Part shown: in pieces, positions 8,228 through 17,389 of the stretch
Layout of the letters: each line of letters starts with the position of its first letter
Position numbering within the stretch: the first letter of the stretch is position 1
From: Bosea beijingensis
GTDB lineage: Bacteria; Pseudomonadota; Alphaproteobacteria; Rhizobiales; Beijerinckiaceae
Assembly: GCF_030758975.1 (NCBI RefSeq)
Contig: NZ_CP132359.1
Span: 4,192,307-4,256,306 of the forward strand
Direction: 5' to 3'
DNA length: 64,000 nucleotides
Position numbers and translations under genes: made by a program
The notes under the pieces: generated by a model
What the model saw: only the letters and a program-made list of their open reading frames with translations
What the model was told of the DNA's origin: nothing
The model's database searches: none

Positions 8228-9118
8228 ATGACTGCGCCGACCCGGCTGCAACAGGAGATCGCCGACCGCATCCTGCAGCTCGTGCGCGACGACGCGCTGG
8301 CGGCCGGTGCCTGGCTCAACGAGAACGCGACGGCGAAGCGGCTCGGCGTCTCGCGCACGCCGGTGCGTGCGGCGCTGGATCACCTTGCCGAGCAGGGCGT
8401 GGTGCGCCGGCATCTCAACAAGGGCATCGAGCTGATCAGCCTGCCCGCTGCGACCGACGGCGCCCGTCCGCCGGAGACGCTCGAACTTGCGATGGTGAAA
8501 CTGGCGCACGAGCGCGAGAACGGCCTGTTGCCGGACGAGGTTTCGGAGCTGGAGGTCATGCGCCGCTACGAGCTCGGCCGGCCCGAGGCGCAGAAGCTGC
8601 TTGCGCGCCTCGCCGATCTCGACATGGTCGAGCGCAAGCCGGGTTATGGCTGGCGCTTCCTTCACGAGCCGCGCGACCGGCGCCTGCGCGACGAAAGCTA
8701 CCGCTTCCGGATGGTGGTCGAGCCGATGTGCATGCTGGAGCCAGGCTTCGATCTCGACCCCGCCTGGATCGTGGAGATGCGGGCGCGGCATCGCGAGACC
8801 TTGCAGCAGCCCTGGCGCGAAGCTTCCAGCATCGCCTTCTACGAGATGAACGCCGCCTTTCATGAAGGCCTGGCCGCTGCGACGGGCAATCGCTACTTCC
8901 ATTCCGCGGTGCGGCGCCAGAACCAGCTCCGGCGCCTGTCGAACTATGACTGGGGCCTGGGCTTCGAGCGCGTGCGGGTGAACTGCACCGAGCATCTCGC
9001 CATGCTCGACCATCTGGAAGCCGGCGAGAACGAGGTGGCTTCGGCGCTGATGCGCAGCCACCTGCTGCGCGCCAGCAAGCTCAGGCTCGGCACGCTGCAA
9101 GCCGATGCGGCCGACTGA
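8228..9118 (+). CDS. GntR family regulator with two winged-helix segments (GntR-2)
   Basis: A 296-aa regulator. The first winged helix (about 5-75) is ordinary GntR (NENATAKRLGVSRTPVRAALDHLAEQGVV in overlapping parts). A second segment at about 95-150 looks like another winged helix: MRRYELGRPEAQKLLARL, then LADLDMVERKPGYGWRF. The FCD-type effector domain follows (about 155-290, with FHEGLAAATGNRYFH). Divergent from the C45-SBP3-SBP2 unit, it is the probable regulator of those genes. Confidence 0.85.
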   Translation: MTAPTRLQQEIADRILQLVRDDALAAGAWLNENATAKRLGVSRTPVRAALDHLAEQGVVRRHLNKGIELISLPAATDGARPPETLELAMVKLAHERENGLLPDEVSELEVMRRYELGRPEAQKLLARLADLDMVERKPGYGWRFLHEPRDRRLRDESYRFRMVVEPMCMLEPGFDLDPAWIVEMRARHRETLQQPWREASSIAFYEMNAAFHEGLAAATGNRYFHSAVRRQNQLRRLSNYDWGLGFERVRVNCTEHLAMLDHLEAGENEVASALMRSHLLRASKLRLGTLQADAAD

Positions 9119-9225
9119 GCGCGTCCCGCTCGGCACGGGATGGCTGCCCTGCCATTGCAGCGGTTGACCCGGCGACGATTTGGGCCAGCAATGGTGGCAA
9201 CCCCGAATCCGACAGGTCCAGTGCC

Positions 9226-10458
9226 ATGACTGTTCACCAGCGCCCGCAAGCCATCGACCCCGCCAAGCTGGACAAGCTGGCCGAGGTCGCGATCCGCGTC
9301 GGTCTCAATCTTCAGCCGGGACAGGACCTGTTCCTGACCGCGCCGGTCGCGGCGCTGCCGCTGGTTCGATTGATCGCCGCCCATGCCTACAAGGCGGGTG
9401 CCGGCATCGTCACGCCGATGCTGGCGGACGAGGAGGTGACGCTGGCGCGCTATCGCCATGCGCCGGATGCGAGCTTCGACAAGGCGCCGGCCTGGCTCTA
9501 CAAGGGCGTCGCCGAGGCCTTCGCCGCCAATACCGCGCGGCTCGCCATCGTCGGCGACAACCCGATGCTGCTGGCGAACGGGCGCGCCAGCAAGGCGAAT
9601 TCGCTGGCCTATCAGCCGGCGCTCGAGAAAATCGCCGGCTTCGACATCAACTGGAACATCCTGGCCTATCCGAGCGCGGCCTGGGCCAGGCAGGTGTTTC
9701 CGGACGACGCCGAGGAGGTGGCTGTCGGCAAGCTGGCGGAGGCGATCTTCTCCGCATCGCGCATCGACCAGGCCGATCCGGTCGCGGCATGGGCGGCGCA
9801 TAACGCGGCTTTGCGGGCACGGCGCGACTGGCTGAACGGCCAGCGTTTCGCCTCGCTGCATTTCACCGGGCCGGGCACCGATCTGACGGTTGGCCTGGCC
9901 GATGGCCATGATTGGCAGGGCGGCGCCTCGCCGGCCAAGAACGGCATCGTCTGCAACCCGAACATCCCGACCGAGGAGGTTTTCACGACGCCGCATGCGC
10001 GCCGGGTCGAGGGCCATGTCTCCAGCACCAAGCCGCTCTCCTATCAGGGCTCGCTGATCGACGAGATCCGCGTGCGCTTCGAGGGTGGGCGGATCGTCGA
10101 GGCCAAGGCCTCGCGCGGAGAAGCCGTGCTGAACAAGGTGCTCGACACCGACGAAGGCGCGCGCCGGTTAGGCGAAGTGGCGCTCGTGCCGAATTCCTCG
10201 CCGATCTCGAAGAGCGGCATCCTGTTCTACAACACGCTCTTCGACGAGAACGCCTCCTGCCATATCGCGCTCGGGCAGTGCTATTCGAAATGCTTCGTCG
10301 ATGGCGCGAACCTGACGCCGGAGCAGATCGCGGCGCAGGGCGGCAACAAGAGCCTGATCCATATCGACTGGATGATCGGCTCGGGCGAGGTCGATATCGA
10401 CGGCGTCCATGAGGACGGCCGGCGCGTGCCGGTGTTCCGCAAGGGCGAGTGGGCCTGA
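9226..10458 (+). CDS. Aminopeptidase, M29 family
   Basis: A metallo-aminopeptidase of the AmpS/aminopeptidase T family (410 aa, usual length). The metal-binding motifs appear in order: NIPTEEVFTTP (about 245-255), LGEVALV (about 316), ASCHIALGQCYSK and IHIDWMIGSGEVDIDG near the C-terminus. It removes N-terminal residues from peptides in the cytoplasm. It runs head to tail after GntR-2 with a 107-bp gap and ends six bases from the convergent P1 peptidase gene, fitting a peptide-catabolism region. Confidence 0.9.
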   Translation: MTVHQRPQAIDPAKLDKLAEVAIRVGLNLQPGQDLFLTAPVAALPLVRLIAAHAYKAGAGIVTPMLADEEVTLARYRHAPDASFDKAPAWLYKGVAEAFAANTARLAIVGDNPMLLANGRASKANSLAYQPALEKIAGFDINWNILAYPSAAWARQVFPDDAEEVAVGKLAEAIFSASRIDQADPVAAWAAHNAALRARRDWLNGQRFASLHFTGPGTDLTVGLADGHDWQGGASPAKNGIVCNPNIPTEEVFTTPHARRVEGHVSSTKPLSYQGSLIDEIRVRFEGGRIVEAKASRGEAVLNKVLDTDEGARRLGEVALVPNSSPISKSGILFYNTLFDENASCHIALGQCYSKCFVDGANLTPEQIAAQGGNKSLIHIDWMIGSGEVDIDGVHEDGRRVPVFRKGEWA

Positions 10459-10464
10459 ACGGCC

Positions 10465-11502
10465 TCAGCCGGCGTTCGCCCGTAGCCAATCCCCCAGCGA
10501 CGGGCGGTGATGCCCGTCGCGCCCGGTCGTGGCGGCCGCTGCGACCATCGCGTTGAGCACGGCTTCCTGCGTCGCCTCGGCGGCGGCGCGGAAGAGCGTG
10601 TCGATGCGGTTCTCGTTCAGCGCGCGCAGCGGCACGAGATCGTCAGGCTGGTCGTGATCGACGGGACAGGCCGTGGTGAAGGCGACGGCGATGTCGCCGC
10701 TGCCATTGCCCCAGAAGGCGCCGAGCCGGGCGAGGCCGGCACCGCCGCGCCGCGCGATGCGCTGCAACTGCCGTGATTCCAGCGGGACGTCGGTGGCAAT
10801 GACCAGGATGACCGAGCCGCGCTCGGCCTGCGGCTTCGTCTCCGGCGGAACCGGACGCCGGCCGTCGGGCAGGACGAGATCGCCGGCATTGCCGAAATTG
10901 GCGAGCGCGAGCAGGCCAAGCGTGTAATCGGCGCCGTCGAGCGCGAAACGGCGCGAGGCCGTGCCGATGCCGCCCTTGAAGCCGAAGGCGCTCATGCCAG
11001 TGCCGGCGCCGACAGCGCCTTCCGCTATGGGCCCTGAAGTAGCGGCGTCGAGCGCGGCGAAGGCCTGTTCCTGGGTCAGCGCGCGGGCGCGGATGTCGGA
11101 GAGATAGCCGTCATTGCATTCGAGCACGACCGGATTGACCGTGCCGGTCTCGCGGCCGATGTCGGGGTTGGCCGTGAGCGCACGCGTCACAAGCGCATCG
11201 AAGCCGGTGCCGACGCTCAGGGTGTTGCCGAGCAGGAGCGGTGTCTCGATCTGGCCGAGCTCGGCAAGCTGCATCAGGCCGGCGCTCTTGCCGAAGCCGT
11301 TGATGACATCGACCGCGGCGCGAACCTTGCAGCGGAAGAGATTGCCATCATGCGGCAGCACGGCGGTGAATCCGGTCCGGAGGTCGCCGGCGTTCAGGGT
11401 GAAATGACCGAGCCGGACGCCGGCCACGTCGGTGATCGCGTTGAGCGGGCCGGGCTGCATGATCCCGCAGATGAGGCCGAAATCGCGGAGGCGCTGGGTC
11501 AT
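10465..11502 (-). CDS. P1 family peptidase (DmpA/BapA-type aminopeptidase)
   Basis: An autoprocessed Ntn-type peptidase (345 aa from the ATG used; an in-frame TTG lies at 11514). GAVGAGTGM with KGGIGTASR is the family signature, and RGSVILVIATD near residue 230 matches the self-cleavage site, where Ser230 becomes the N-terminal nucleophile of the small subunit. Relatives act on D-amino-acid, beta-amino-acid or amide peptides. It follows the ornithine-cyclodeaminase-like gene closely on the same strand. The substrate is unknown, but beta- or D-peptides would fit the locus. Confidence 0.88.
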   Translation of the reverse strand: MTQRLRDFGLICGIMQPGPLNAITDVAGVRLGHFTLNAGDLRTGFTAVLPHDGNLFRCKVRAAVDVINGFGKSAGLMQLAELGQIETPLLLGNTLSVGTGFDALVTRALTANPDIGRETGTVNPVVLECNDGYLSDIRARALTQEQAFAALDAATSGPIAEGAVGAGTGMSAFGFKGGIGTASRRFALDGADYTLGLLALANFGNAGDLVLPDGRRPVPPETKPQAERGSVILVIATDVPLESRQLQRIARRGGAGLARLGAFWGNGSGDIAVAFTTACPVDHDQPDDLVPLRALNENRIDTLFRAAAEATQEAVLNAMVAAAATTGRDGHHRPSLGDWLRANAG

Positions 11503-11528
11503 GGCGTGGTCCAAGGAAGCGGGGCTGA

Positions 11529-12497
11529 TCAGCGCGGCAGGCTCGTGCCGAGCTCCTGCGCGCGGGCTTTCTCGATGACGAGATGAGCGAGCGCGAGATC
11601 GGCCAATGCCACGCCGCGGAAGCAGAAGAAGGAGCGGCCGGTTGGCGCCGTCGGGTGCGGGGCCCCCGCCAACCCGGTCATGTCGTGCCCGAAGGAGACG
11701 GTCGTGACAGGATTGCCCGCCGCGTCATAGGGCGCGTGCGACTGCTCCAGGCTGTCGGTGGCTAGGATGTCGAAGGCCGGCAATGTCTCCGGCAGCCAGC
11801 TCCGGCCGGTATCGACCGCAGCGGCGAAGGCGACGGGCTTCAGGCGACGGGCGTCGAGGAAGGGCGTCATGCCGGGGCCGCCCGGCACCATCGAGATCAC
11901 GATATCGCTCTGCGCCAGCAGGGCATCGGCATCATCAAGCACCTGCGCTGTGAGGCCGGTCGCGCGTGCCGCTTCCGCGAGACGCTCGGCCGAGGCGCGG
12001 CTGCGGCTCATCGCCAGCGCCGTGGTCAGGCCCGGATAGAGCGCTTGGAAAGCGGCGAGATGGGCATGGGCCTGCAAGCCGCAGCCGACGAAGCCGATGG
12101 TGCGCGGTTGAGGCGGGGCGAGGCGTGAGGCCGCCGCGGCGGTGATCGCGGCGGTGCGGATCAGGGTGATCTCGTCGCCATCGAGAATCGCGCGTGGCAT
12201 CCCGGTCGCATAGTCGTTGACGCAGATCAGCCCGCTGACGGCCGGCAGGGACGAGCCCGCTGCGACCGGGGCCATTGCTACCCATTTCACCGTGGCGATC
12301 TGCTGGGCGGAGGAGGCCGCCGTCATGGCCTGGAAGCCATGGCCCGGGCCGAGCATCAGAGCCGTCTTCGGAATGCTCCGGTTCAGGCCGGCGGCATGAT
12401 CGCGAAAGCCCTGCAGCACGGCCTCGCGCGCTTCGTCGGGCGAGATCGCCAGCGTCCGGACATCGTTGCGCGAGAGATAGAGCAGGCTGTCGCTCAT
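11529..12497 (-). CDS. Ornithine cyclodeaminase/mu-crystallin family protein
   Basis: A 322-aa NAD(P)-dependent enzyme family that includes ornithine cyclodeaminase, alanine dehydrogenase and ketimine reductase. The Rossmann motif GCGLQAHAHL lies near residue 125, preceded by LIRTAAITAAAASRLA and followed by SDIVISMVPG. The start at 12497 has GGAGA seven bases upstream; the upstream in-frame start at 12542 looks unlikely. It precedes the P1 peptidase and may process an amino acid or cyclic imine released by it. Exact reaction unknown. Confidence 0.85.
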   Translation of the reverse strand: MSDSLLYLSRNDVRTLAISPDEAREAVLQGFRDHAAGLNRSIPKTALMLGPGHGFQAMTAASSAQQIATVKWVAMAPVAAGSSLPAVSGLICVNDYATGMPRAILDGDEITLIRTAAITAAAASRLAPPQPRTIGFVGCGLQAHAHLAAFQALYPGLTTALAMSRSRASAERLAEAARATGLTAQVLDDADALLAQSDIVISMVPGGPGMTPFLDARRLKPVAFAAAVDTGRSWLPETLPAFDILATDSLEQSHAPYDAAGNPVTTVSFGHDMTGLAGAPHPTAPTGRSFFCFRGVALADLALAHLVIEKARAQELGTSLPR

Positions 12498-12623
12498 CCG
12501 GCGATCTCCATGACGGCGGGCGGGCGAGGCCCGAACAGGCAAGGAAGCCGGGATACAGCCAAGGCGGACCGGCGTCGAGGCGCGTTCCGGGTCCCCTACG
12601 AAAGCGGAATCGCAGTCACAGGA

Positions 12624-12651
12624 TTGACATCTTCCTTAACTGGCGTATTTT
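12624..12651 (+). promoter_or_regulatory. Sigma-70-like promoter of the iclR-hyu-OPT-aroM unit
   Basis: TTGACA at 12624-12629 and TATTTT at 12646-12651, 16 bases apart, on the + strand 54 bases before the iclR start. This is one of the best -35 matches I noticed in the window. Confidence 0.55.
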
Positions 12652-12668
12652 TCCTTTTATTGCAACTC

Positions 12669-12689
12669 AAGTTCCATTTAATGGAACTT
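12669..12689. promoter_or_regulatory. Perfect dyad operator AAGTTCCAT-TTA-ATGGAACTT
   Basis: Nine-base perfect arms around TTA, 15 bases before the iclR start and just downstream of the predicted transcription start. IclR-family sites are often TGGAA/TTCCA palindromes of this size, so this is a strong candidate for autoregulation. Confidence 0.7.
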
Positions 12690-12704
12690 TAAGGGCCAAC
12701 CACG

Positions 12705-13490
12705 ATGTCCATCCTGTCATCGGCCGTGGATGTGCTTCGCTGCTTTTCCAGCACACGCCATGACGTGACAGTGACGGATCTGGTCACGCTGCTGGGCATG
12801 CCGAAAAGCAATGCCTCTCGCCTGCTGCGGGCCATGCGAGACGAGGGGTTGCTGGAGACGGTCGGCGAGAGCAAGCGCTACCGGCCCTCGCTTTTGCTCA
12901 ATCAGGTCGGCCATCTCTATCGCTTCGCCGCTTCGCTGATCGACCGTGCCGATGCCGTGGTCGGCACCATTTCGGACCGGATCGGCCATACCGGCTATGT
13001 CAGCGTCCGGCGCGGCACCGAGATCGTCGCCGTCACTGCCCATCCCGGCCGCCATGCCCTCAGGGTCGTCACCTCGATCGGCGACCGCATTCCAGCTTTC
13101 GCCTCCAGCACCGGCCGCGCGCTGCTTGCCCGCCTGCCGGACGATCAGGTTCGCACGCTTTATCCGGCCGGCTTCACTTCGCCCTCCGAGACCGCGCCGC
13201 GCGACATGAGCGATCTGCTCGATCGCCTCGCCCGGGTGCGCGAGGAGGGTTTCGCCGAATCCCGCGACGAAGCCGTGCGCGGCGTGCGCGCGCTCTCTGT
13301 CGCGGTCGGTGATCCCACGACCGGCGACGAGGTCGCGCTCTGCCTGTCCTTCCCGGCCGCCACCGTCGAGCCGGCCGAGCGCATTTCGATCATCCGTTCC
13401 CTGGGAGAAGGCGCTGCCGAGATCGCGGCCCTGACCCGTGACAACCGCTTCTACCCCTTGAACCTCTCAATCGCGGAGACCGCTCCATGA
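12705..13490 (+). CDS. IclR family transcriptional regulator
   Basis: A 261-aa regulator: winged helix-turn-helix at about 1-65 (SSAVDVLRCF, VTDLVTLLGMPKSNASRLLRAM) and an IclR effector domain at about 75-250 (VRRGTEIVAVTAHPG, FASSTGRALLARLPD, VREEGFAESRDEAVRGVRALSVAV). Its stop overlaps the start of the hydantoinase gene by four bases (ATGA), so both are translated from one message. It is the obvious pathway-specific regulator of the hydantoinase-transporter-AroM genes; the inducer is unknown. Confidence 0.93.
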   Translation: MSILSSAVDVLRCFSSTRHDVTVTDLVTLLGMPKSNASRLLRAMRDEGLLETVGESKRYRPSLLLNQVGHLYRFAASLIDRADAVVGTISDRIGHTGYVSVRRGTEIVAVTAHPGRHALRVVTSIGDRIPAFASSTGRALLARLPDDQVRTLYPAGFTSPSETAPRDMSDLLDRLARVREEGFAESRDEAVRGVRALSVAVGDPTTGDEVALCLSFPAATVEPAERISIIRSLGEGAAEIAALTRDNRFYPLNLSIAETAP

Positions 13491-16400
13491 GCAATCGTTG
13501 GCGTATCGGCTTCGACATCGGCGGCACCTTCACCGACTTCATCCTGTACGATTCGCAGGAGCGTTCGGTCCGGCTGCACAAGCGCCTGACCACCCCGCAT
13601 GATCCGTCGGAAGCGGCACTGATCGGCCTCGGCGAACTCACCGAGATGGCCGGGATCACGCTGGCCGATGTCGGCGACATCGTTCACGGCACGACGCTGG
13701 TCACCAATGCCGTGATCGAGCGCAAGGGCTCCAAGCTCGGCCTGATCACCACGAAGGGCTTCCGCGACATCCTCGAAATGGGGACGGAGCAACGCTACGA
13801 CATCTACGACCTGTTCCTGACCTTTCCCGACCCGCTGGTTTCGCGCGAGCATCGCCTCGAAGTGGCCGAGCGCATCGACCGCGACGGCAATGTCGTCACC
13901 GCGCTCGATGCGGATGCGGTGCGCAAGGCCGCCCGTGAACTCGAAGCCGCCGGCTGCGAGGCGATCGCGATCTGCTTCCTCAACAGCTATCGCAATCCCG
14001 CTCATGAGCAGGAAGCCGGCCGCATCGTCCGCGAGATCTGCCCGGAGCTGACCGTCTCGCTGTCGAGCGAGGTCGTCGCCGAAATCTGGGAATACCAGCG
14101 CTTCGTCACCACCGCCGCCAACGCCTATGTCCAGCCGCTGATGCGCCGCTACCTGCACCGGCTGGAGCGCGAGCTTGCCGCCCGCGCCTTCACCGGCGCG
14201 CTCCGCTTGATGCACTCGGCCGGTGGCCTCGTCTCACCCGAGACGGCGCGCACCTTCCCGATCCGCCTGCTGGAGAGCGGCCCGGCCGGCGGCGGCCTTG
14301 CCACTGCCCTGTTCGGCGAGCTTGCCGGGCATAAGGACGTGATCTCATTCGACATGGGCGGCACCACTGCCAAGGCCTGCATGATCGAGGACGGCCGCGC
14401 CGAGATCGCGCCGATGCTGGAGGCCGGCCGCGTCAACCGCTTCGCCAAGGGCTCCGGCCTGCCGATCAAGGCGCCCGTCATCGACATGATCGAGATCGGC
14501 GCCGGTGGCGGCTCGATCGCTGCGATCGACGAGGTCGGCCTGCTCAAGGTCGGCCCGCATTCGGCCGGTTCCGATCCGGGCCCGGCCTGCTACGGCATGG
14601 GCGGCACCAAGCCGACCGTGACCGACGCCAATCTCGTGCTCGGCTATTACGATCCCGGCTTCTTCCTGGGCGGGCGCATGGCGCTCGACCTCGAAGCTGC
14701 CCGCAAGGCCGTCTCGACCGTCGCCGCGCCGCTCGGCCTCTCGATCGAGGAAGCCGCCTGGGGCATCCACAAGGTCGTGGTCGAGAGCATGGGCGCCGCC
14801 GCCCGCGTCCATCTCGTCGAGAAGGGCAAGGACCCGCGCCATTACGCCATGGTCGGTTTCGGCGGAGCCGGTCCGGCCCATGCCGTCGACGTCGCCCGCG
14901 TGCTCGGCGTCAAGCAGGTCATCATCCCACCGGCCTCGGGCGCCGCTTCCGCGCTCGGCTTCCTCGCCGCGCCGCTCTCCTTCGACATGGTGCGCTCGCT
15001 GCCGGTCGAGTTCTCCGAGGGCTTCGATGCGGCTTCCGTCAATGCCGTGCTCCGCGACCTCGAAGTCGAGGGCCGCAAGCACCTGACCGAGGCCGGCGTG
15101 AAGCCCGCCGACGTCACGGTCGAGCGCACGGCCGACATGCGCCTCGTCGGCCAGATGCACGACATCTCCGTGCCGCTGCCGGCCGGGACCATCGATGCGT
15201 CGAGCCTGGAGGCCATTCGCGCGGCGTTCAGCAAGGCCTATTCCGCCCGCTACACCTCGGTCTATGAGGGCGCACGGCTGGAAGCCATCAACTTCCGCGT
15301 CCGCTGCGCCGGCCCGGTGCCGACGCTCTCGCTCTCCGGCGCGGCCGGTGGCGGCGACGCCACCAACAAGATCAAGGGCGCCCGCAAGGCCTGGTTCGAG
15401 GGTGGCTGGAGCGAGGCTTCGGTCTATGACCGCTATGCCCTGCGTTCCGGCGACACCGTCAAGGGCCCGGCGATCATCGAGGAGCGCGAGGCGACCACGA
15501 TCGTGCCGCCCGGCGACAGCGTCAGTATCGACGATGTCCTGAACCTCATCATCCATGTCGGCCAGGCCAATGCGGCCGAGACGACGATCACCGCCGACAT
15601 GCCGCTGGCCGAGGCCGCGCGCCGGATCGAGGCCGATCCGATCTCGCTGGAGATCATGTGGAGCCGGATGATCAACGTCGTCGAGGAGATGTGGCTGACG
15701 GTGTGCCGCACCGCCTTCTCGCTGGTGATCTCGGAAGCGCAGGACTTCGCCTGCGAACTGCTCGACCCGGAAGGCGAGACGCTGGCGCATTCGCCCCGCG
15801 CCATGCCGGTGTTCAACCTGACGCTGCCGCGCGCGGTCAAGGCGCTGCTGGAGCGCTATCCGGCCGAGACGCTGAAGCCGGGCGACGTGCTGATCACCAA
15901 CGACCCCTGGCTCTGCGCCGGCCATCTCTTCGACATCGCGGTGGTGACGCCGGTCTTCCTAGGCGACCGCGTCGTCGGGCTGATGGGCACGGTCGGCCAT
16001 GTCTCGGATATCGGCGGCACCAAGGATTCGCTCCGGGCCCGCGAGATCTACGAGGAAGGTTTCCAGATCCCGCCGATGAAGCTCTACGAGGCCGGCCGGA
16101 TCAACGAGACGCTGGTCCGCCTGCTGGCTGAGAACGTGCGCAATTCCGAGCAGGTGCTGGGCGACCTGCACTCCTTCGTCGCGGCCAACGCCATCGGTGC
16201 CGAGCGCTTGCAATCCTTCCTCACCGATTACGGCATGCAGGATCTCAGGGCGCTCGCCCATGTCGTGCAGAGCCGCTCGGAGAAGGCGATGCGCGACGCC
16301 ATCCGCGCCATTCCGGACGGCGTCTATCACGGCACCGCCTCGAACAACCCGCTGGGCACGCCGATGCACTATCCGCTGGCGCTGACGGTGAAGGACGACA

Positions 16401-17335
16401 CGATCCATCTCGACTTCGCCGGCGCGCCGCCGCAACTGCCGCAGGGTGGGCTGAACTGCACGCTCAACTACACGATGGCGCATGCGACCTATCCGCTGAA
16501 ATGCATGCTGACGCCGTCGGTGCGCGGCAATGCCGGCTGCTACCGCGCCTTCTCGGTCGATGCGCCCAAGGGCTCGATCCTGAACTGCGACAAGCCGCTG
16601 GCGGTGAACCTGCGCACCCGCACCGGCTGGTATCTGGCGCCGAACATTTTCCGTGCCTTGTCGGAAGCGGCGCCGAAGCAGGTTCAGGCCTTCACCGGCC
16701 TGCCGGTGGCGGCGAGCGTCTATGGTCGCGATGCGGCGGGCGACACCTATTCCGACATGCTCTTCTGCGGCGGCGGCCAGGGCGGCTCGGCGCAGGGCGA
16801 TGGCAAGTCGGGCCTGCTCTACCCGACCTCGGCGGCGAATACCTCGATCGAGACCTTCGAGTCGCGGGTGCCGGTGCTGGTGGTCGAGAAGGCCTATCTC
16901 ACCGACTCCGGCGGCGCCGGCGAGCATCGCGGCGGCCTCGGCCAGCGCGTGCGTCTGCGCAAGCTCGCCGATGACGGCCTGCCGACGCTGGTCTCACTCT
17001 ATCCGGAAGGGGTCGACAACCCGATTCCGGGCCTGTTCGGCGGCAAGGCCGGCGGCGGGGCGTCCGGCCGGGTGATCGACGAGCAAGGCCATGTTCTGAA
17101 GGACGTCGGCACCGGAGAGCTGGTCCAGGTCCGGCAGCCGCATGAGATCGTCGAGCTCGTGCTCGCCGGCGGCGCCGGCTACGGCCCGGCCTCCGAGCGT
17201 TCGCGGGACGCCATCGCCCGCGACATCGCGCTCGGGCTGGTCTCCCCGGATGCGGCCAAGCGCGATTACGGCGTGCAGGGGGCGCATGCCACGCAGGATG
17301 TCGGCGAAGCCAAGGCCGGCATCCTGGTTGCTTGA
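13487..17335 (+). CDS. Fused hydantoinase/oxoprolinase (HyuA-HyuB) protein
   Basis: A 1282-aa single-chain enzyme. Residues 1 to about 700 are the HyuA half: an ATPase-like DIGGTFTDF at 10-18, DMGGTTAKA, GAGGGSIA, SDPGPACYG and GFGGAGPAHA. From about 717 the HyuB half starts with DPISLEIMWSRM, followed by ITNDPWLCAGHLFD and GGGQGGSAQGDGKSG. Such enzymes open N-substituted hydantoins or 5-oxoproline with ATP hydrolysis. The two halves are separate genes in many bacteria; the fused form resembles eukaryotic 5-oxoprolinase and some bacterial proteins. It is cotranscribed with iclR (ATGA overlap) and followed after 54 bp by an OPT transporter. Substrate unknown. Confidence 0.9.
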   Translation: MSNRWRIGFDIGGTFTDFILYDSQERSVRLHKRLTTPHDPSEAALIGLGELTEMAGITLADVGDIVHGTTLVTNAVIERKGSKLGLITTKGFRDILEMGTEQRYDIYDLFLTFPDPLVSREHRLEVAERIDRDGNVVTALDADAVRKAARELEAAGCEAIAICFLNSYRNPAHEQEAGRIVREICPELTVSLSSEVVAEIWEYQRFVTTAANAYVQPLMRRYLHRLERELAARAFTGALRLMHSAGGLVSPETARTFPIRLLESGPAGGGLATALFGELAGHKDVISFDMGGTTAKACMIEDGRAEIAPMLEAGRVNRFAKGSGLPIKAPVIDMIEIGAGGGSIAAIDEVGLLKVGPHSAGSDPGPACYGMGGTKPTVTDANLVLGYYDPGFFLGGRMALDLEAARKAVSTVAAPLGLSIEEAAWGIHKVVVESMGAAARVHLVEKGKDPRHYAMVGFGGAGPAHAVDVARVLGVKQVIIPPASGAASALGFLAAPLSFDMVRSLPVEFSEGFDAASVNAVLRDLEVEGRKHLTEAGVKPADVTVERTADMRLVGQMHDISVPLPAGTIDASSLEAIRAAFSKAYSARYTSVYEGARLEAINFRVRCAGPVPTLSLSGAAGGGDATNKIKGARKAWFEGGWSEASVYDRYALRSGDTVKGPAIIEEREATTIVPPGDSVSIDDVLNLIIHVGQANAAETTITADMPLAEAARRIEADPISLEIMWSRMINVVEEMWLTVCRTAFSLVISEAQDFACELLDPEGETLAHSPRAMPVFNLTLPRAVKALLERYPAETLKPGDVLITNDPWLCAGHLFDIAVVTPVFLGDRVVGLMGTVGHVSDIGGTKDSLRAREIYEEGFQIPPMKLYEAGRINETLVRLLAENVRNSEQVLGDLHSFVAANAIGAERLQSFLTDYGMQDLRALAHVVQSRSEKAMRDAIRAIPDGVYHGTASNNPLGTPMHYPLALTVKDDTIHLDFAGAPPQLPQGGLNCTLNYTMAHATYPLKCMLTPSVRGNAGCYRAFSVDAPKGSILNCDKPLAVNLRTRTGWYLAPNIFRALSEAAPKQVQAFTGLPVAASVYGRDAAGDTYSDMLFCGGGQGGSAQGDGKSGLLYPTSAANTSIETFESRVPVLVVEKAYLTDSGGAGEHRGGLGQRVRLRKLADDGLPTLVSLYPEGVDNPIPGLFGGKAGGGASGRVIDEQGHVLKDVGTGELVQVRQPHEIVELVLAGGAGYGPASERSRDAIARDIALGLVSPDAAKRDYGVQGAHATQDVGEAKAGILVA

Positions 17336-17389
17336 TCACCAGGGACGAAACGCCAACAGCCCGACAAGGGCATCAATGGGGAGTGAGGC

